Of a DNA stretch of 40,538 bases, positions 1 to 7,157 are shown in pieces (the first letter of the stretch is position 1; every line of letters begins with the position of its first letter). The stretch spans positions 1 to 40,538 of the forward strand of contig DMOI01000021.1 in the NCBI GenBank assembly GCA_003452395.1, written 5' to 3'. Position numbers and translations under genes: made by a program. This DNA is from Clostridiales bacterium. GTDB taxonomy: Bacteria > Bacillota > Clostridia > Lachnospirales > UBA12420. Under the pieces are notes generated by a model. That model did not search any database and was not told the DNA's origin. It saw nothing but the letters and a program-made list of their open reading frames with translations.

Positions 1-84
1 AAAAAATTTACTCCTTGGAGCTGATTTTTGGTAAAAAGTCTTGCTAATTGTAAATTTTACTGATATAATAAATTTGTATAAGCC

Positions 85-234
85 TTATGTATAGACATGA
101 GGGAGCAGTATTATCTTTGTCAAGGGAAATTTGATAATTAATTGCGAAATATTATTAACAATGATTACCAAACGAACTAGAGCAAAGAAACATCGTGCAA
201 TGATTATGAATTTATAAACTAATGAAGTAAACAT
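85..234 (-). CDS. Small hydrophobic peptide (49 aa), divergent from the reverse transcriptase
   Basis: I do not recognise a family. The start was chosen because the ATG at 234 is preceded by GGAGGT (241-246) at 6 nt spacing, and an extended -10 element lies a little further upstream. The peptide is rich in Ile, Leu, Val and Phe with a few basic residues (begins MFTSLVYKF), so it would insert in or lie on the membrane. A small size, a strong ribosome site and a hydrophobic product are what type I toxin peptides look like, but no antitoxin RNA was identified. Its DNA overlaps, antisense, the region upstream of the reverse transcriptase, so it could also be an accident within a functional noncoding RNA. 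Existence is moderately supported and function is unknown. Confidence 0.42.
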   Translation of the reverse strand: MFTSLVYKFIIIARCFFALVRLVIIVNNISQLIIKFPLTKIILLPHVYT

Positions 235-262
235 TGACACACCTCCAATAATATCTAAGAAT

Positions 263-271
263 ATTATAACA
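263..271 (-). promoter_or_regulatory. Extended -10 promoter for the small hydrophobic ORF
   Basis: Read on the minus strand, the sequence is TGTTATAAT, an exact TGnTATAAT extended -10 element. No convincing -35 box stands 17 nt upstream, which extended -10 promoters can tolerate. It lies just upstream of GGAGGT and the ATG at 234. Confidence 0.35.
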
Positions 272-297
272 CAGAATATTAGCAGTGTGGAGAGCAA

Positions 298-401
298 TAA
301 ATGGCAGTGAAGAGTATGGCTGCGAAGTCATATATGTTTGTAATCCCTAATCATGGCTACTGCCTGCTTGGTTAGGGATTATCGCTTTTAAGGGGAGAAA
401 T
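298..401 (+). ncRNA. Structured leader / candidate noncoding RNA of the reverse transcriptase
   Basis: The 104 nt before the reverse transcriptase contain a perfect 10-bp stem, TAATCCCTAA at 341-350 with TTAGGGATTA at 372-381, closing a 21-nt loop. The loop segment ACTGCC (359-364) is complementary to GGCAGT at 303-308, so a pseudoknot is possible. Defence-associated reverse transcriptases of the DRT2 type are known to use a noncoding RNA encoded directly upstream as template, which is why I mark this stretch. The real RNA may start further left; its ends cannot be fixed by eye. No run of T follows the hairpin, so it is not a normal terminator. Confidence 0.4.
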
Positions 402-1733
402 ATGAAAACTGAACCTAACTACAAGAACAAAAAGTATGCACACTTTGATAGAAGGGCTGATGTTAATAGTTTGAAGACACTTATTGAAAGCCCAAAATGG
501 GTAGCCAAACACGGATTTTATCCGTTTATTCATTATGTGATAGAATTTAAAAAGTTCAATAATAAAACAAAGAAACTAAAACCCAAAAAACGTCATGTAT
601 ATTATTCATCTCATATAGATAGGTACATATATGAGCTATATGCTCATAAGTTAAATGAAGTTTATAATGAAAGATTGAAGAGGGACTGTACCAATAAATG
701 TTCAATTGCATATCGAAATAATTTTGATAAGAAAAGCAATATACACTTTGCTAAAGAAGTTTTCGATTACATAAAACAGATTGAATCATCATATGTTATA
801 ATTGGAGATTTTACTAGCTTTTTTGATAAGCTAGACCATAGGTATCTTAAGGAAAGATTATGTGATTTATTGAATGTAGAAGAATTACCAGAAGATTATT
901 ACGCTGTATACAAAAATATTACCAAGTTTTCCTATTTTGAATTAGACTATTTAACTAAAGCAAATAATATAAAATACAAAAGCCTTAATAAAAGGGAAAG
1001 AGTATTGGAACTGAATGATTTCAGAGAAAAGAAATATAAGAATATTAAGAAAAACACTAAATCTTATGGTATTCCACAGGGTTCGCCAATCAGTGCAGTT
1101 TTATCAAATGTATATATGATAGATTTTGATAGAAAAATAAATAACCTGATAACTACCATCAAAGGGATTTACAGAAGATATAGTGATGACTTTGTAATGG
1201 TTATACCTAAGAATGAGTGTTCTAATATAATTGAATTATGGAAAATTGTAAGCAATATCATAAATGATATTCAGGGCTTAGAATTGCAAAACGAAAAAAC
1301 ACAAGTTTATTCTGTAGAAAATGAAAAATTGACAAATTGTAATGATTTATTATTCGAAGAATGTCCAAATGAAAATAGCATTATTAATTACTTAGGATTC
1401 TCTTTTAATGGAATGAATATAAGAATAAGAGATAAAACGATAATAAAATATTATTACAGAATGAGAAGGCGAATAAGAAAATTGAATCAAACAACCAATA
1501 GGTCAAAAGCAATTGCATTATTACATCAGGTTTATGAAAAGTATTCAACAACAGGGTTCAATAGACGAAGAGATAAAAAAATTCGTGGAAATTTTCTGAC
1601 TTATGTAAATAGAGCTCAAGAAGTCTTTGGAGAAAATGAACCTATTAGTAGTAAAACAGACAACCATTTGGAAATCATTAATAGAAAAATTGACAAGGAT
1701 AGGCTTAAACGCATATTGGCTCAAAAAAGTTAA
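402..1733 (+). CDS. Stand-alone reverse transcriptase, defence-associated (UG/DRT-like)
   Basis: RNA-directed DNA polymerase of 443 residues. Motif A is around residues 134-146 (GDFTSFFDKLDH, catalytic D136), the QG motif is GIPQGSPISA at 223-232, the active-site box is YSDD at 260-263, and YLGFSFNG follows near 340-347. There is no maturase X or HNH domain (not a group II intron protein) and none of the retron NAxxH/VTG signatures. The QGSPISA form differs from the SQ form of diversity-generating retroelements. The N-terminal block with HFD and SHIDRYIY and the solitary position fit the unknown-group reverse transcriptases, several of which (DRT systems) give phage defence; a DRT2-like single-gene layout with an upstream RNA is my best guess, not a firm assignment. 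Start: ATG at 402 with AGGGGAG 5 nt upstream. It is one of only two convincing plus-strand genes in the window. Confidence 0.92.
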   Translation: MKTEPNYKNKKYAHFDRRADVNSLKTLIESPKWVAKHGFYPFIHYVIEFKKFNNKTKKLKPKKRHVYYSSHIDRYIYELYAHKLNEVYNERLKRDCTNKCSIAYRNNFDKKSNIHFAKEVFDYIKQIESSYVIIGDFTSFFDKLDHRYLKERLCDLLNVEELPEDYYAVYKNITKFSYFELDYLTKANNIKYKSLNKRERVLELNDFREKKYKNIKKNTKSYGIPQGSPISAVLSNVYMIDFDRKINNLITTIKGIYRRYSDDFVMVIPKNECSNIIELWKIVSNIINDIQGLELQNEKTQVYSVENEKLTNCNDLLFEECPNENSIINYLGFSFNGMNIRIRDKTIIKYYYRMRRRIRKLNQTTNRSKAIALLHQVYEKYSTTGFNRRRDKKIRGNFLTYVNRAQEVFGENEPISSKTDNHLEIINRKIDKDRLKRILAQKS

Positions 1734-1972
1734 CCAAATTCCTATCACCTGATTCTAGACACTCTAATTTCCTAGACACACATTTATATACCCATATCAT
1801 AAAAACGTTACGATGAGCTTGTATCATTACCGTAGAGTGTTATAATGATAGGTGTCGCACTGCTATATTATAGCAATTCTAGAACTAAATAAAACTCGAC
1901 TTTTATCCTGTAAATGCTTGTTAGATATTGTAATAATTTAAATAGTTTCTACCATATAAAAATAAGATGAAT

Positions 1973-1996
1973 AACGCTGAAAATCGGCGTTTTTTC
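1973..1996 (+). terminator. Rho-independent terminator, probably for the reverse transcriptase transcript
   Basis: AACGCTGA (1973-1980) pairs with TCGGCGTT (1984-1991), with one G-U pair and an AAA loop, and a run of T follows. It lies 240 bp after the reverse transcriptase stop, so the transcript would have a long 3' tail. Confidence 0.55.
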
Positions 1997-2008
1997 TTTC
2001 TGAAGCCA

Positions 2009-2037
2009 TTTACAAAATTATGAAACTATAGTATAAT
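2009..2037 (+). promoter_or_regulatory. Sigma-A-like promoter reading into the left spo0A-tail repeat
   Basis: TTTACA (2009-2014), a 17-bp spacer and TATAAT (2032-2037). No open reading frame of note follows before the hairpins at 2281-2389, so if active it would make a short noncoding transcript across the repeat. Confidence 0.33.
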
Positions 2038-2137
2038 AAACCTACGAAATTTAAACCTATAAATCATATAGAAGTATGATAAAGTTTGAACGAGAAAACC
2101 TTGTAAAATGGCTTGTATATTGATAATAGCCAAAATA

Positions 2138-2274
2138 AATAGCGAATTTATTGCACTCATTTCGGATAAGCTTAGACTTGAGTTGAAGGTTAGCTAGACA
2201 AGGGTTTGAGGTACATTTTAGTAGTTTGTTGTAAACCTATAAACTATCAAATAAGCCGATAAACATTTTCGAGA
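2138..2274 (+). repeat. Left inverted copy of the spo0A 3' end (136/137 identical)
   Basis: Compared base by base with the reverse complement of 8206-8342, this stretch matches at 136 of 137 positions. It contains the last 20 codons of spo0A including the stop, and 77 bp beyond. The single difference (T at 2190) makes the penultimate codon before the final Ser Val instead of Ala. Upstream of 2138 the sequence has no likeness to spo0A, so this is not a second gene. Confidence 0.95.
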
Positions 2275-2280
2275 ACACAA

Positions 2281-2309
2281 GCAGAGCGGGCTCTTAAAGC
2301 CCGCTCTGC
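2281..2309. other. Perfect GC-rich hairpin 1 (12-bp stem)
   Basis: GCAGAGCGGGCT and AGCCCGCTCTGC enclose a 5-nt loop. It lies 6 bp inside the left end of the island. No clear T run follows directly, so a DNA role (origin or transfer site) is as possible as termination. Confidence 0.55.
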
Positions 2310-2359
2310 TACTTATATAAGCTTTTGACGTAATTCATTTATTCCTAGACTACAAGCAA

Positions 2360-2389
2360 GGGGAGTTGGGCACCAAAGCCCAACTCCCC
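2360..2389. other. Perfect GC-rich hairpin 2 (12-bp stem)
   Basis: GGGGAGTTGGGC and GCCCAACTCCCC enclose the loop ACCAAA. It is strikingly G/C-rich in AT-rich surroundings, and no T tract follows. Confidence 0.55.
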
Positions 2390-2478
2390 CACTGCGTACA
2401 ATAACTTAATTATGTAAATCCCTTTTTTCTGAATTTCTATCACATTAAATAAAACCACAAAAACATTTTCTTCTTATT

Positions 2479-2554
2479 GGGGGGCTTAGACCAACCTTAT
2501 TAGGTTTGGTCGCACTACGTGCTCTTCCAAACCTAATACCTACGCCCGCCCCCC
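2479..2554. other. Compound GC-rich hairpin 3
   Basis: The outer arms are GGGGGGC (2479-2485) and GCCCCCC (2548-2554). The inner arms TTAGGTTTGG (2500-2509) and CCAAACCTAA (2527-2536) are perfectly complementary, and GCAC/GTGC can pair at the tip. With hairpins 1 and 2 it fills most of the gene-free 2275-2674 stretch at the left end of the island. A replication origin, oriT-like site or structured RNA are all open options. Confidence 0.5.
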
Positions 2555-2603
2555 AAACCCCCTGACGTCGCTCATAGATTTAAAATTTTCCTCATTCGAA
2601 AAG

Positions 2604-2620
2604 TATACAATTATTGTATA
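2604..2620. promoter_or_regulatory. 17-bp palindrome, possible operator
   Basis: TATACAAT-T-ATTGTATA is a perfect 8-bp dyad around one base; GTATAC occurs again at 2633-2638. It sits between the hairpins and the 3' end of the ATPase gene. A regulator binding there is a guess. Confidence 0.25.
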
Positions 2621-2674
2621 TAGAGATAATCTGTATACTTTCACGTTTTCTTCTTATATTTAAAGCTAATTTTG

Positions 2675-4447
2675 CTATTTGCTTATAATTATATTGTTGT
2701 TATTTTTACTTATTTTCTCCTGTTTCATATACTCAACAATTTCGCTAATTTTTAATAATCTCGTAAGCTCGGATACTCTCTCCATCTTTAATCTTTCCCG
2801 AATACTTTTCTTTGAAATCTCTTTTTTGTCCAATATACTATTACTAAGTTGGCTAATTTCATATTCCATCAATTCCTTAAAACAAGTAGCTAGCTCAGCT
2901 GTTCTAGTTTTAGGCTTATCAGCCTTCTCTCCCCACTCTGTTTTTATAGATTCTACTTCTAGCGGTTCCATTTCCTCATACTTTATATTTCTCATTTGAT
3001 TTCGTAATTTATCTACAACTTGACTATCAATTGTAAACAAATGTATCTCTTTCTGTTTTTCAGATTCATTTCTGCCTATTCTACTTATTCCTTGATAGAT
3101 GACTTTTGTCAAATATTCTACTTTAAATTTCTCAATATCTTTATTTGCAAATTTCCTAGTACCATTTGTCTTAGAAACCTTTAAATTTGTCTTATTCGTT
3201 ATTTCTTTTCTAAAATGGTTGTAGTACATTATATAATCTGCTTCGCTTATATTAGGGGTTGATATAACATAAACGAGATTATACTCACTATAATCGTTGC
3301 TACCATTCAAATTGCCCCAATAATCTATACTAATGTTGCCTCTGACTTTATATATCTCCCTTAACTCAGTACATTCGTCTTTATTTGTAATTATTAAGAT
3401 TTCATCATTTTCCTTTTTATAGATTTGTTCAAATACCTTTTCAGTAAAGTCTAAATATTTTTCCTTTTTAGACTTGCTTGTGTTCTGTTCATACCAGTAA
3501 AGAGTCCAATCTTCATAGCTTTTAATATCATAGCTTTTCATTATACGATATTTTTCTTGATTACTATAGATATTATAAAACCTTGCATTTGCATCTAGAA
3601 TTACATTTGTCTTAGGTAGTTTCCATAAATCACATACTTTAGCGTTATACAATACATCATTTTCCTTATAACATTTCGTACTAAGAATATTATTTATTTC
3701 TGCTAGTTTTTCTAGTATGTAGCTTTTTTCACCCATACTTGCATCATTCAAATCATTATTTTCTTTAAATGCTATTAGATATTTCTTATTCATTTTGTTG
3801 TAATCTTTATCTATGCTTTTTTCTAGATGCATTCTGAGCTCTTGATACAATCTATCTGACTTATTCGTACTCAGGTTTTTAAAATCAATAACTTGCTGTT
3901 CTAAATCTATGTATTTCATAATAGGATAAATAAATTTCCCATATTTATCGCAGAGTTCATAAGGAATAAGTTTTGCAAACTCTTTAAAAAAGTTCTTTTT
4001 GTAACGATTTATCTTAATATACTGTATCTCTTCATCAATAACAAGAATACTCCTATCCTTTTGCAACAAGTTTCTCATAGCACTATTTTCAATTGAATCT
4101 AAGTATCTCCTGTGAGTTATTATAAGTATAGGAATCTCTCTCAAATTTGTTTGATACTCCTCATAGTTTGAACTTTCTACAAATACAGCCAATTTAGCTT
4201 TTACTTCATCATTTATAATCTTCTCATTTTTATAGCCTTCCTTATTTCTTTCCACAACAAAAAGGCTTTTTTCTTGTTTATATTTATATGCTTTTATCAT
4301 ACCATTGCAAGCCTCGACAGTTTTACCAATTCCACACGAGGTAGCAACCACTTCAAACTTATCTTCGGTATTTGTTTTTGCTATTGTATTTTGTATGAAA
4401 TTCCTTATTATCCGTTTGACTCCATCTGGCTTTTGTAATTCTTCCAT
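2675..4447 (-). CDS. SF2 helicase-like ATPase of mobile-element type
   Basis: About 590 residues. A Walker A-like motif SCGIGKT lies near residue 40, a DEAH-like Walker B motif VIDEE near residue 140, and a motif VI-like QGISRIGR in the C-terminal third. This is the pattern of superfamily 2 helicases or DNA/RNA-stimulated ATPases. I cannot name a family; the nearest look is DEAD/DEAH-type proteins of phages and integrative elements. Start: the second Met (4447) has GAGG/GGAG upstream, while the ATG at 4462 has no ribosome site. The gene follows the YbaK-like gene closely and is the last of the island's minus-strand series. A role in replication or restart of the element is inferred only from context. 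Confidence 0.75.
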   Translation of the reverse strand: MEELQKPDGVKRIIRNFIQNTIAKTNTEDKFEVVATSCGIGKTVEACNGMIKAYKYKQEKSLFVVERNKEGYKNEKIINDEVKAKLAVFVESSNYEEYQTNLREIPILIITHRRYLDSIENSAMRNLLQKDRSILVIDEEIQYIKINRYKKNFFKEFAKLIPYELCDKYGKFIYPIMKYIDLEQQVIDFKNLSTNKSDRLYQELRMHLEKSIDKDYNKMNKKYLIAFKENNDLNDASMGEKSYILEKLAEINNILSTKCYKENDVLYNAKVCDLWKLPKTNVILDANARFYNIYSNQEKYRIMKSYDIKSYEDWTLYWYEQNTSKSKKEKYLDFTEKVFEQIYKKENDEILIITNKDECTELREIYKVRGNISIDYWGNLNGSNDYSEYNLVYVISTPNISEADYIMYYNHFRKEITNKTNLKVSKTNGTRKFANKDIEKFKVEYLTKVIYQGISRIGRNESEKQKEIHLFTIDSQVVDKLRNQMRNIKYEEMEPLEVESIKTEWGEKADKPKTRTAELATCFKELMEYEISQLSNSILDKKEISKKSIRERLKMERVSELTRLLKISEIVEYMKQEKISKNNNNIIISK

Positions 4448-4465
4448 TTGCCTCAACTCCATATT

Positions 4466-5020
4466 TTACATTTTCACATATTTTGCCATTCCATCAAGCT
4501 GAACTGCATTTGGTAATGAAAGCAATGTTGAACTTGGTATTGATAATTTTGACTTTTTGAATCCTCCACCAATAATGATACGTTCATTCTTTAAAACAAG
4601 CGGATCAATAAATAACATCCAATCCTTTGGAAGTCCTATTGGCGTTATACTACCATACTCCATTTGAGATTGTTCTAGAACAAATTCAAGAGGTGCAACA
4701 GAAACTGTCCTTGCATTCATTGCCTTACGTACTACTCCCGACATATCATATCTATATCCTACTGGAACTAAACATGATGCATAGGTTATCTTATCCCCAC
4801 GTCTACCCTCAACTACTAAACAGTTTGCTCCACTCATAGGATTTACATTATACTTATTACATAACTCAACCCCTCCTGCAAATTCAGGGTCTATCTCTGC
4901 TACTAAAAATTCCTCTTTCGCACATATTCCTACCCATTCCGTAACAGCATTAAATATTGTTGTTGTTACTAATTCAGGATTTTCTACCACTGGCTTAAAC
5001 TTTAGTAATGTACCTTCCAT
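4466..5020 (-). CDS. YbaK/EbsC-family aminoacyl-tRNA deacylase-like protein
   Basis: 184 residues. The C-terminal half has the features of the YbaK fold: SITPIGLP near residue 125, then FIDP, then IIIGGGFKKSKLSI, where the family binds the aminoacyl end of tRNA or a related substrate. Members of this family hydrolyse mischarged aminoacyl-tRNAs in trans (for example Cys-tRNA-Pro or Ala-tRNA-Pro); the substrate here cannot be read from sequence. A GGAG lies 11 nt before the ATG, a rather long spacing. It lies between the SET-domain gene and the helicase-like gene, with the helicase start almost touching its stop, so the two are probably co-transcribed. It is cargo of the island rather than a core gene. 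Confidence 0.75.
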   Translation of the reverse strand: MEGTLLKFKPVVENPELVTTTIFNAVTEWVGICAKEEFLVAEIDPEFAGGVELCNKYNVNPMSGANCLVVEGRRGDKITYASCLVPVGYRYDMSGVVRKAMNARTVSVAPLEFVLEQSQMEYGSITPIGLPKDWMLFIDPLVLKNERIIIGGGFKKSKLSIPSSTLLSLPNAVQLDGMAKYVKM

Positions 5021-5068
5021 ATAATAACTTTCTCCTTATCCTTAGATTCTTACTATTCATTTATCGAT

Positions 5069-5557
5069 TTATTTTGTTATTTTTTCTTTTAGATAAGAAG
5101 CAAAATAATCATAATATTTTTTTTGTAATTCTTCTATTTTCCAGTCAAATCCTGTTACAATACCTCTGCAGTTTTTAGAACCACAGTTACATTTAAAAGA
5201 GTATTCTTCATTGTCGAGTAACCCATAATCCTGAGTAATCTCTTCACCTTTTTTAATATCTCTCATAGCAACTAAAGTAATTTCACCACGAATACCACAA
5301 TTAGCATCGCACGAATGGTTTACATAAACTTTTTGCAATTTAAATTCATCTTCATTTGTTGCAGCAAGTACATAGTCATCCGTAATTGGCCAGTAACCAT
5401 CAGCTGTTTTATAATAAAATGCTTCTTTTTTCGTCATTAGTGTTCCACTTCTAATGTAAATCATTTCACCTTTTTTTATATCCTCTCTCGCAAAAGTTCC
5501 AACACCTTCAGTTTCACTTCTTCTTATTTCAGTTTTATCTGATAAAATTGATTTCAT
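5069..5557 (-). CDS. SET-domain protein (putative lysine methyltransferase)
   Basis: 162 residues, nearly all SET domain. GVGTFA near residue 20 is the N-terminal glycine motif for S-adenosylmethionine binding, NHSCDANC near residue 90 is the pseudoknot motif, and ITQDYG near residue 120 carries the catalytic Tyr. A post-SET zinc cluster CNCGSKNCRG follows near residue 137. All hallmark residues are present, so it is probably an active methyltransferase. Bacterial SET proteins are sporadic and often transferred, which fits an island; the target protein is unknown. Start: ATG at 5557 with GGAGGG 9 nt upstream. Confidence 0.88.
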   Translation of the reverse strand: MKSILSDKTEIRRSETEGVGTFAREDIKKGEMIYIRSGTLMTKKEAFYYKTADGYWPITDDYVLAATNEDEFKLQKVYVNHSCDANCGIRGEITLVAMRDIKKGEEITQDYGLLDNEEYSFKCNCGSKNCRGIVTGFDWKIEELQKKYYDYFASYLKEKITK

Positions 5558-5615
5558 TCTTTTTATCCCTCCAAATAGAATTTATCGTTCAATATAACAA
5601 TCCTTTAATTTTTAG

Positions 5616-6665
5616 TTATAAGCCTTTCATATCATTTATAAAACCATCAACTGCTTCTTCTTTTGTCGCCCATGATGTAACTAGTCTAATCGCTGAGTTA
5701 TTATCATCTATCTTGCACCATATATAAAATAAATACTTTGGACTTAATTTTTCTATGACACTATTAGGTAATATCGGGAATATTTGATTTGATTCACAGG
5801 GTGTTAAAAATTGATAGCCTTGTTTTCCTATCTCTCCTCCTAGTTTATCTGCCATTTCATTAGCATGCTTGGCCAGTTTAAAATATAACTCGTCTTTAAA
5901 CAATTCATAAAACTGTATTCCCAGTATTCTTCCTTTTGCAAGCAATGCCCCTTTCTGCTTTAAAAAGAATCTAAAATCTTGTTTTAACATAGGGTTATTT
6001 ATAACGATTGCCTCTCCAAGTAAAGCCCCATTCTTTGTGCCACCTATGTAAAAAACATCAACCATCTTCGAAATTTTAGGTAATGATAAATTGTTATTTT
6101 TAGAGCATAATGCTGACCCCAGTCTTGCTCCATCCATATACAATATTAGTCCATTTGTTTTGCAAGATATAGAAAGCTCCTCTAGCTCTTTTTTTGTGTA
6201 TACAGTACCAATTTCCGTGGAGTTTGATATAAACACCATTTTAGGTCTAACCATATGCTCATCAGTATGTGATTCTATGACTACTTTTATATCTTTAGGC
6301 GTTAATTTACCATCTTTTGTTTCTACAATATTAATTTTATGTCCTGTTGCCTCAATTGCTCCAGCTTCATGAACATTTATATGACCCTGTATAGCCGCTA
6401 TTACTGATTCATGTGGCTTTAATAGTGACGATATAACTATCATATTTGCTTGCGTACCACCTGATACAAAGTGTATGTCTACCTCCTCATCTTGAATAAC
6501 CTTTTTCAGTATATCAATTGCTTTTTTAGAATATATATCATACCCGTAACCATCTTGTTGTTCTAAATTCGTCTTCAGCAATGCTTCCAAAATATTATTA
6601 TGTGTTCCCTCGCTATAATCATTTTTAAAACTATATACTTTTTCATTTTCCTGAATATTCAACAT
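5616..6665 (-). CDS. Low-specificity threonine aldolase, PLP-dependent
   Basis: 349 residues of the beta-eliminating lyase / threonine aldolase family (fold type I PLP enzymes), which split L-threonine or L-allo-threonine into glycine and acetaldehyde. Supporting motifs are FVSGGTQANM near residue 67 (phosphate-binding), HINVHEAGAIE near residue 95, MDGARLGSAL near residue 178 (cofactor-binding Asp) and YIGGTKNGAL near residue 206, whose Lys is the expected Schiff-base residue. The start ATG has AGGAG 8 nt upstream. It is the first metabolic gene of the island in reading direction; related enzymes acting on other beta-hydroxy amino acids cannot be excluded. Confidence 0.88.
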   Translation of the reverse strand: MLNIQENEKVYSFKNDYSEGTHNNILEALLKTNLEQQDGYGYDIYSKKAIDILKKVIQDEEVDIHFVSGGTQANMIVISSLLKPHESVIAAIQGHINVHEAGAIEATGHKINIVETKDGKLTPKDIKVVIESHTDEHMVRPKMVFISNSTEIGTVYTKKELEELSISCKTNGLILYMDGARLGSALCSKNNNLSLPKISKMVDVFYIGGTKNGALLGEAIVINNPMLKQDFRFFLKQKGALLAKGRILGIQFYELFKDELYFKLAKHANEMADKLGGEIGKQGYQFLTPCESNQIFPILPNSVIEKLSPKYLFYIWCKIDDNNSAIRLVTSWATKEEAVDGFINDMKGL

Positions 6666-6866
6666 TTTCTATACTCCTTTCAATTAATTTTATCTATTTG
6701 TAGATTATAGTCTTAATTTTAAATATAATTCATACGTTTTACATATATAACCCCTTTTTATAATATACTATTTTTAAAGCTTTTTTTCAAGTCAATCGCT
6801 ATAAATTTTTTTAAATTCAAAAGTAGGTCAACCATTATCAGTTTCCCTACTCCCTATTTGCATATT

Positions 6867-7157
6867 TCAGCTTAAATTTTTTAATATCACACGTAAACCA
6901 AACTTAAAATATTCCTTATTTTGCTCTACCATCAAATCAACAAATATACCTTTATATCTGGTAATCAAATCTTTGCTTCCCTTATCCATATCTTTAGTTA
7001 TTTGTTCTTCTATCCCCTCTAAATCTACATTATATTCTTTAAAATTACCCTTTTTTTGCAATATGTAATCATATTTGTATACTATATTATCCATAAATTC
7101 ATTAAATGCTTCCTTCAATATTTCTTCCTCATTCATTCTCATCAATCTCCTTTTCAT
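6867..7157 (-). CDS. Small charged protein overlapping the recombinase gene
   Basis: 96 residues, unrecognised, acidic and helical in appearance. Its ATG overlaps the TGA of the recombinase (ATGA), which suggests translational coupling. An AGGAG inside the reading frame stands 4 nt before a second ATG (7142), so the protein may really begin at MRMNEEE. Its tight linkage suggests an accessory or directionality factor for the recombinase, or just a passenger; nothing in the sequence decides between these. There are no Cys/His metal sites and no membrane segment. Confidence 0.6.
   Translation of the reverse strand: MKRRLMRMNEEEILKEAFNEFMDNIVYKYDYILQKKGNFKEYNVDLEGIEEQITKDMDKGSKDLITRYKGIFVDLMVEQNKEYFKFGLRVILKNLS

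Larger units (their letters stand above)
1734..2137. other. 404-bp intergenic region downstream of the reverse transcriptase
   Basis: No gene is seen. It holds complementary segments ACACTCTA and TAGAGTGT, flanked by CTATCA and TGATAG, within about 1745-1860, which could fold into a long imperfect hairpin. It also holds a terminator at 1973-1996, a consensus-like promoter at 2009-2037, and the 12-mer TAAACCTATAAA at 2052-2063, which recurs inside the spo0A-tail repeat at 2232-2243. Confidence 0.5.

Noticed and set aside
402..1733. Group II intron, retron or diversity-generating retroelement
   Set aside because: No maturase or endonuclease domain and no intron ends, no retron motifs, and no template/variable repeat pair near the gene.
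1741..1860. Possible structured RNA after the reverse transcriptase
   Set aside because: The complementary segments are short and separated by unpaired AT-rich DNA; without homologues to compare I cannot support an RNA gene.
2138..2199. Second spo0A gene or fragment that could be expressed
   Set aside because: Only 20 codons are present and similarity stops sharply upstream, so it is a repeat arm.
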